Source of the DNA: Bacillota bacterium
Lineage (GTDB): Bacteria > Bacillota > Clostridia > Christensenellales > JAEXRW01
Reading direction: 5' to 3'
Assembly: GCA_023454175.1 (NCBI GenBank)
Contig: JAEXRW010000033.1
Span: 40,400 to 104,399, forward strand
DNA length: 64,000 nucleotides
The stretch's first letter is position 1; the number at the start of each line of letters is the position of its first letter. The translations under genes were made by a program, and so were the position numbers. This document shows, piece by piece, positions 61,450 through 64,000 of the stretch. Under the pieces are notes generated by a model. That model did no database searches. It was not told the origin of the DNA and was given only the letters and a program-made list of their open reading frames with translations.

Positions 61450-62520
61450 TCATGCTTGTTGATCCGCCGTGAACTGGTACACCGTGGTGAAGCGGTACAG
61501 TTCCCCCGGCCTTAATACGGGCGAGGGGAAGTGCTTGTGTTTGGTGGAGTTGGGGAAATGCTGTGTCTCCAGGCAAAAGCCCGTGCGCCTGTCATAGACC
61601 GCATCGCCCTTGCCCGGGATTCCGCCCAGAAAGTTCCCGCTGTAAAATTGGATGCCCGGCTTGTCCGTGAAAACGCACATGCGCCGGCCCGAATCGGGTT
61701 CATATACCTCGGCTGCCTTCACCATCCCCGGTCCGCTCCGGTCGATCACGAAGTTATGGTCATAGCCGTGGCCGTATTTCAGCTGGTCGCACACGTTCTC
61801 CATCTCCAGCCCTTCGCCGATTCTTTTGGGTGCCCGCAGGTCCAGCGGCGAGCCTTCCACCTTTTTGATCTCTCCCGTGGGGATGCATTCGTCGTTGATT
61901 ACGGTGAAGGTTTCCGCATTGATCTGCATCGTGTGGTTCAGGACTGTCCCGGCGTTATGCCCCGCCAGGTTCCAGTACGCGTGGTTGGTCAGGTTCACGA
62001 CCGTTTCCTTGTCGGTAGTCGCGAAGTATTCGATGGAAAGCCTTCCTTCATCGTCCAGCGAATAGAGCACCTTTGCATCCAGGTTCCCGGGGTAGCCCTC
62101 TTCCATATCCGGGCTCCTGTATTTCAGCTCGAGTTTTTCCTTTCCGCCATCGGTGATAATCTTTGCGTCCCACAGTTTTTTGTGGAATGCCTCCGCGCCT
62201 CCGTGCAGGTGGTTGTTGCCGTCGTTTTTCAGCACCTTGTACACCGTGCCGTTCAGTTCAAATTCCGCCTTTTCGATCCGGTTGGCAAAGCGCCCCACGA
62301 TGGCCCCGAAAAATACCGGGTTTTGCAGGTAGGGTTCGAAGGTATCGTACCCCAGTGTGATGTCCGCCGGGTTCCCTTTCCTGTCTGGCACGAGGATGGA
62401 TGTGATGATGCCGCCGAAATTTGTGATGCGTACCTGCATCCCGTTTTTGCTGGTCAGGGTAAAAAGCGATACAGCCCGTCCATCCGGCATATTCCCGAAA
62501 GGTTCCTGTTTGATCCCCAT
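61450..62520 (-). CDS. galM: Aldose 1-epimerase (mutarotase)
   Basis: The 356-residue enzyme interconverts alpha and beta anomers of hexoses. It has the galactose-mutarotase pattern: VRITNFGGIITSILVPDRKG near residue 30, GRFANRIEKAEFELNG, NNHLHGGAEAFHKKLWD with the catalytic His, VNLTNHAYWNLAGH and the catalytic Glu in QFYSGNFLGG and FCLETQHFPNS. No other Leloir gene is nearby. ATG 62520 has GGAGG before it. Confidence 0.95.
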   Translation of the reverse strand: MGIKQEPFGNMPDGRAVSLFTLTSKNGMQVRITNFGGIITSILVPDRKGNPADITLGYDTFEPYLQNPVFFGAIVGRFANRIEKAEFELNGTVYKVLKNDGNNHLHGGAEAFHKKLWDAKIITDGGKEKLELKYRSPDMEEGYPGNLDAKVLYSLDDEGRLSIEYFATTDKETVVNLTNHAYWNLAGHNAGTVLNHTMQINAETFTVINDECIPTGEIKKVEGSPLDLRAPKRIGEGLEMENVCDQLKYGHGYDHNFVIDRSGPGMVKAAEVYEPDSGRRMCVFTDKPGIQFYSGNFLGGIPGKGDAVYDRRTGFCLETQHFPNSTKHKHFPSPVLRPGELYRFTTVYQFTADQQA

Positions 62521-62947
62521 TTGCTTCGTCCTCCGTTTTCTGCATTGGTTGTTCCGTTTATAATATAAACCTGTCGGCGTGCAGATTCAATACTTTTGGC
62601 CCTTCCCGGCTTACCGGAGTGCGTCCGGGGCAGGGGTATGCCGTGGTCGCTCCGTTCTCGTTTTCTCCGTCTGTACGCGCTGCTCCGGGGCTCCGGCAGA
62701 TACACAAACAATCTTTTTCTATCATCACCGGCCGGTTTTCGTCCGATATATGTTGCAGGGGCATGCGCCAGCACATTGCCAGGTAATGTGTTTGAGTATA
62801 ACATTGGTGTAAATTGTTAATGATTGTTTACTGGACAAAACCGCCACTTTCAGGCATGATATAGGCTGCCGCCAAAATAGCGCCCCAGTGGGAGGGCGGC
62901 AAATCCCATTTTATACAGGATGATAGTTTTTTAAGGAGAACGTTTTA
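62521..62947. other. Intergenic region between divergent galM and the cell-wall hydrolase gene
   Basis: No gene or known RNA is seen. The part near 62840-62940 probably contains the promoter of the hydrolase gene, but no housekeeping -35/-10 pair is convincing. Confidence 0.5.
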
Positions 62948-63760
62948 TTGAAGAAAATACTCTCGGTTTGCATGCTGCTGCTCCTGGCCCTCGCGCTTTT
63001 TATTCCTTCTGCCATGATGCTTGCGGATACGCAGGCTGATGCATCTGCGTCCGCCGCGTCTGAGGGACCCGCCCCGGCGGATCAGGCGGATCCGGCTTTT
63101 TCGGAGAAGGATATCATGCTTCTGGCCAGGGTCGTATACGGGGAGGCCAGGGGAGAAAGCTTCCTTGGGAAGGTGGCCGTAGCCAATGTCGCGCTCAACC
63201 GCTTTGAGAGCGGCCATTACGGCAGGTCCCTCAAGGCCATCATCAAGCGTCCCAACCAGTTTGCCATCGCAAAGCGTACGAATAAGGCGTGCCTGGAGGC
63301 GGTGCGTTTCCTCATCGACAATGATCTGAGGATACTTCCGAAAAACGCATATTACTTTAAAACGTCGGATCATGAATGGCGTGGCCTCGTCCCCTTCTGC
63401 CGGATAGGCGGCCACATGTTTTTCACCGCGGGCGACCCGAAGCTGGATGCCATGAAGCCATATGTCAATAGCCAGGGCATCCTGGTTTGGCCCAATGCCT
63501 CGCTCTGGGATGAGCAGAACCGTACGCAATTCGTCATAAAGAACATCTTTTCCGCTGGCGGGGAACCGTCAGATGCGCCTCCCGATGCGTCGTCTGTCGT
63601 GGAGCCCGGTACCGTTCCGGCTGCCGCTGAGAAGGCGGTAACGGATGCCCCTGACGGCAACGGCAGTGGACCGGTGATCGATTTTAATGAATTGGACAGG
63701 CAGAAGGCCATATTCGAGAAATATGAAAAGCTCCTGGGCAAGGATACGGTCCTGTTGTAG
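62948..63760 (+). CDS. SleB/CwlJ-type cell-wall hydrolase
   Basis: The 270-residue protein has a signal peptide to about residue 27 and a Hydrolase_2 domain: LLARVVYGEARGESFLGKVA (about 57-76, with the catalytic Glu in YGEARGE), VALNRFESGHYG, then FCRIGGHMFF. SleB and CwlJ enzymes open the spore cortex during germination; in this window the gene fits with the spore-surface genes nearby. After about 185 the protein continues with a Pro/Ala-rich tail, ending DTVLL. The start is TTG at 62948, nine bases after AAGGAG. Confidence 0.9.
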   Translation: MKKILSVCMLLLLALALFIPSAMMLADTQADASASAASEGPAPADQADPAFSEKDIMLLARVVYGEARGESFLGKVAVANVALNRFESGHYGRSLKAIIKRPNQFAIAKRTNKACLEAVRFLIDNDLRILPKNAYYFKTSDHEWRGLVPFCRIGGHMFFTAGDPKLDAMKPYVNSQGILVWPNASLWDEQNRTQFVIKNIFSAGGEPSDAPPDASSVVEPGTVPAAAEKAVTDAPDGNGSGPVIDFNELDRQKAIFEKYEKLLGKDTVLL

Positions 63761-63794
63761 ACCCTTTAGAACGCGGAGAGATATTGCTTAATGC

Positions 63795-63821
63795 GTAGGG
63801 ACGGCCCTGTGTGGCCGTCCG
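63795..63821. repeat. GTAGGG-headed small palindrome
   Basis: GTAGGG, then ACGGCC/GGCCGT arms around CTGTGT and a CCG end. It is close in sequence to the units of the tandem array at 36711. Confidence 0.7.
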
Positions 63822-63873
63822 GTATAATACCTTGAAATGGATTGTCCAATACAAAAAAGGCTGCCGGTTTCCC

Positions 63874-64000
63874 TGAACTGGTCAACCCTTAGTGGACAAT
63901 AAAAAGGTTAGAACCCCTGCTCATTCTTAAACTGAGTAGGGGTTTTGTAATCAAGGGCAAAAGCTGGTCTAGTATGATTGAAGTGATGGACGGCATTATG
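63874..64000 (-). mobile_element. Terminus of an IS3-family insertion sequence
   Basis: The element begins with TGAACTGGTCAACCCTTAGT at its end and contains the C-terminus of a transposase reading off the window. The rest of the element lies outside. Confidence 0.75.
63908..64000 (-). CDS. IS3-family transposase (IS150 group-like), C-terminal fragment
   Basis: Reading on the minus strand from the window edge gives 30 codons and then TAA at 63910-63908. The residues AVHHFNHTRPAFALDYKTPT are typical of the end of DDE integrase-type transposases of IS3 elements (YN..RPH..L.Y.TP..F). The catalytic DDE residues lie outside the window. Direction is away from the preceding hydrolase gene. Confidence 0.85.
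   Translation of the reverse strand, partial: HNAVHHFNHTRPAFALDYKTPTQFKNEQGF

Overview
The window looks like chromosomal DNA from a spore-forming, Gram-positive Clostridia-type bacterium (Bacillota). The evidence is a T-box leader in front of ileS, a SleB/CwlJ-type cell-wall hydrolase, a collagen-like protein of the BclA (exosporium) kind, many lipobox lipoproteins with Pro/Ser/Thr linkers, AGGAGG ribosome binding sites, a single-chain PurL of 1249 residues, and BspA-type and internalin-like surface proteins. Most of the DNA is GC-rich. I could not place it in a genus, and I saw no rRNA or tRNA gene.

1-8.9 kb holds RNA-modification genes (two RluA-type pseudouridine synthases, the first cut by the window edge, and an rRNA-methyltransferase-like gene), a metallo-beta-lactamase-fold lipoprotein next to a divergent HxlR regulator, two copies of a structured 255-bp direct repeat, and ileS with its isoleucine T-box. 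8.9-10.5 kb is an AT-rich island with hicA, hicB and a third gene whose C-terminus resembles SecB; it may be a toxin-antitoxin-chaperone (TAC) module. 10.5-15.3 kb is a redox block: flavodoxin, EFR1-type flavodoxin/ferredoxin and a CrtI-like FAD oxidoreductase in one operon, then a second EFR1 gene with a zinc-finger protein. 15.7-21.8 kb holds rarA, a ComFB-like gene, a trans-aconitate-methyltransferase-like gene, an HD protein and the serC-serA operon. 22.3-26.7 kb is a tandem family of four paralogous lipoproteins, one broken by frameshifts. 26.9-41.7 kb holds purL, a PHP hydrolase, a SecD-P1-like lipoprotein, a large BspA/InlB-repeat surface protein, a 59-residue zinc-ribbon protein, lspA, a tandem array of small palindromes, an AEC transporter, aspartokinase and a DUF1015 protein. 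41.8-51.8 kb holds two paralogous phosphodiester-glycosidase-type secreted proteins, leuS, three tandem SpoIIAA/STAS-like genes, a CAP-like lipoprotein and an unusual AraC regulator. 52.4-64 kb holds an LRR/cadherin-like surface protein, a PlsC-type acyltransferase, an alpha/beta hydrolase with its TetR regulator, the collagen-like protein beside a proline-rich peroxiredoxin, galM, a SleB-like hydrolase, and the end of an IS3-family element.

Several signals lie outside the genes. Seven-base tandem repeats (TTGARAR type in gene orientation) sit at the 3' ends of at least seven minus-strand genes, and in three of them supply the stop codon. A family of short palindromes with a constant GTAGGG head and variable but self-complementary stems occurs as singletons and once as a tandem array. 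Two copies of a CTCCCTC/GAGGGAG bounded element and two copies of the 255-bp repeat also show conserved pairing. The most promising functional system is the HicAB plus SecB-like module. The spore-surface pair (collagen-like protein and proline-rich peroxiredoxin) and the lipoprotein family come next.
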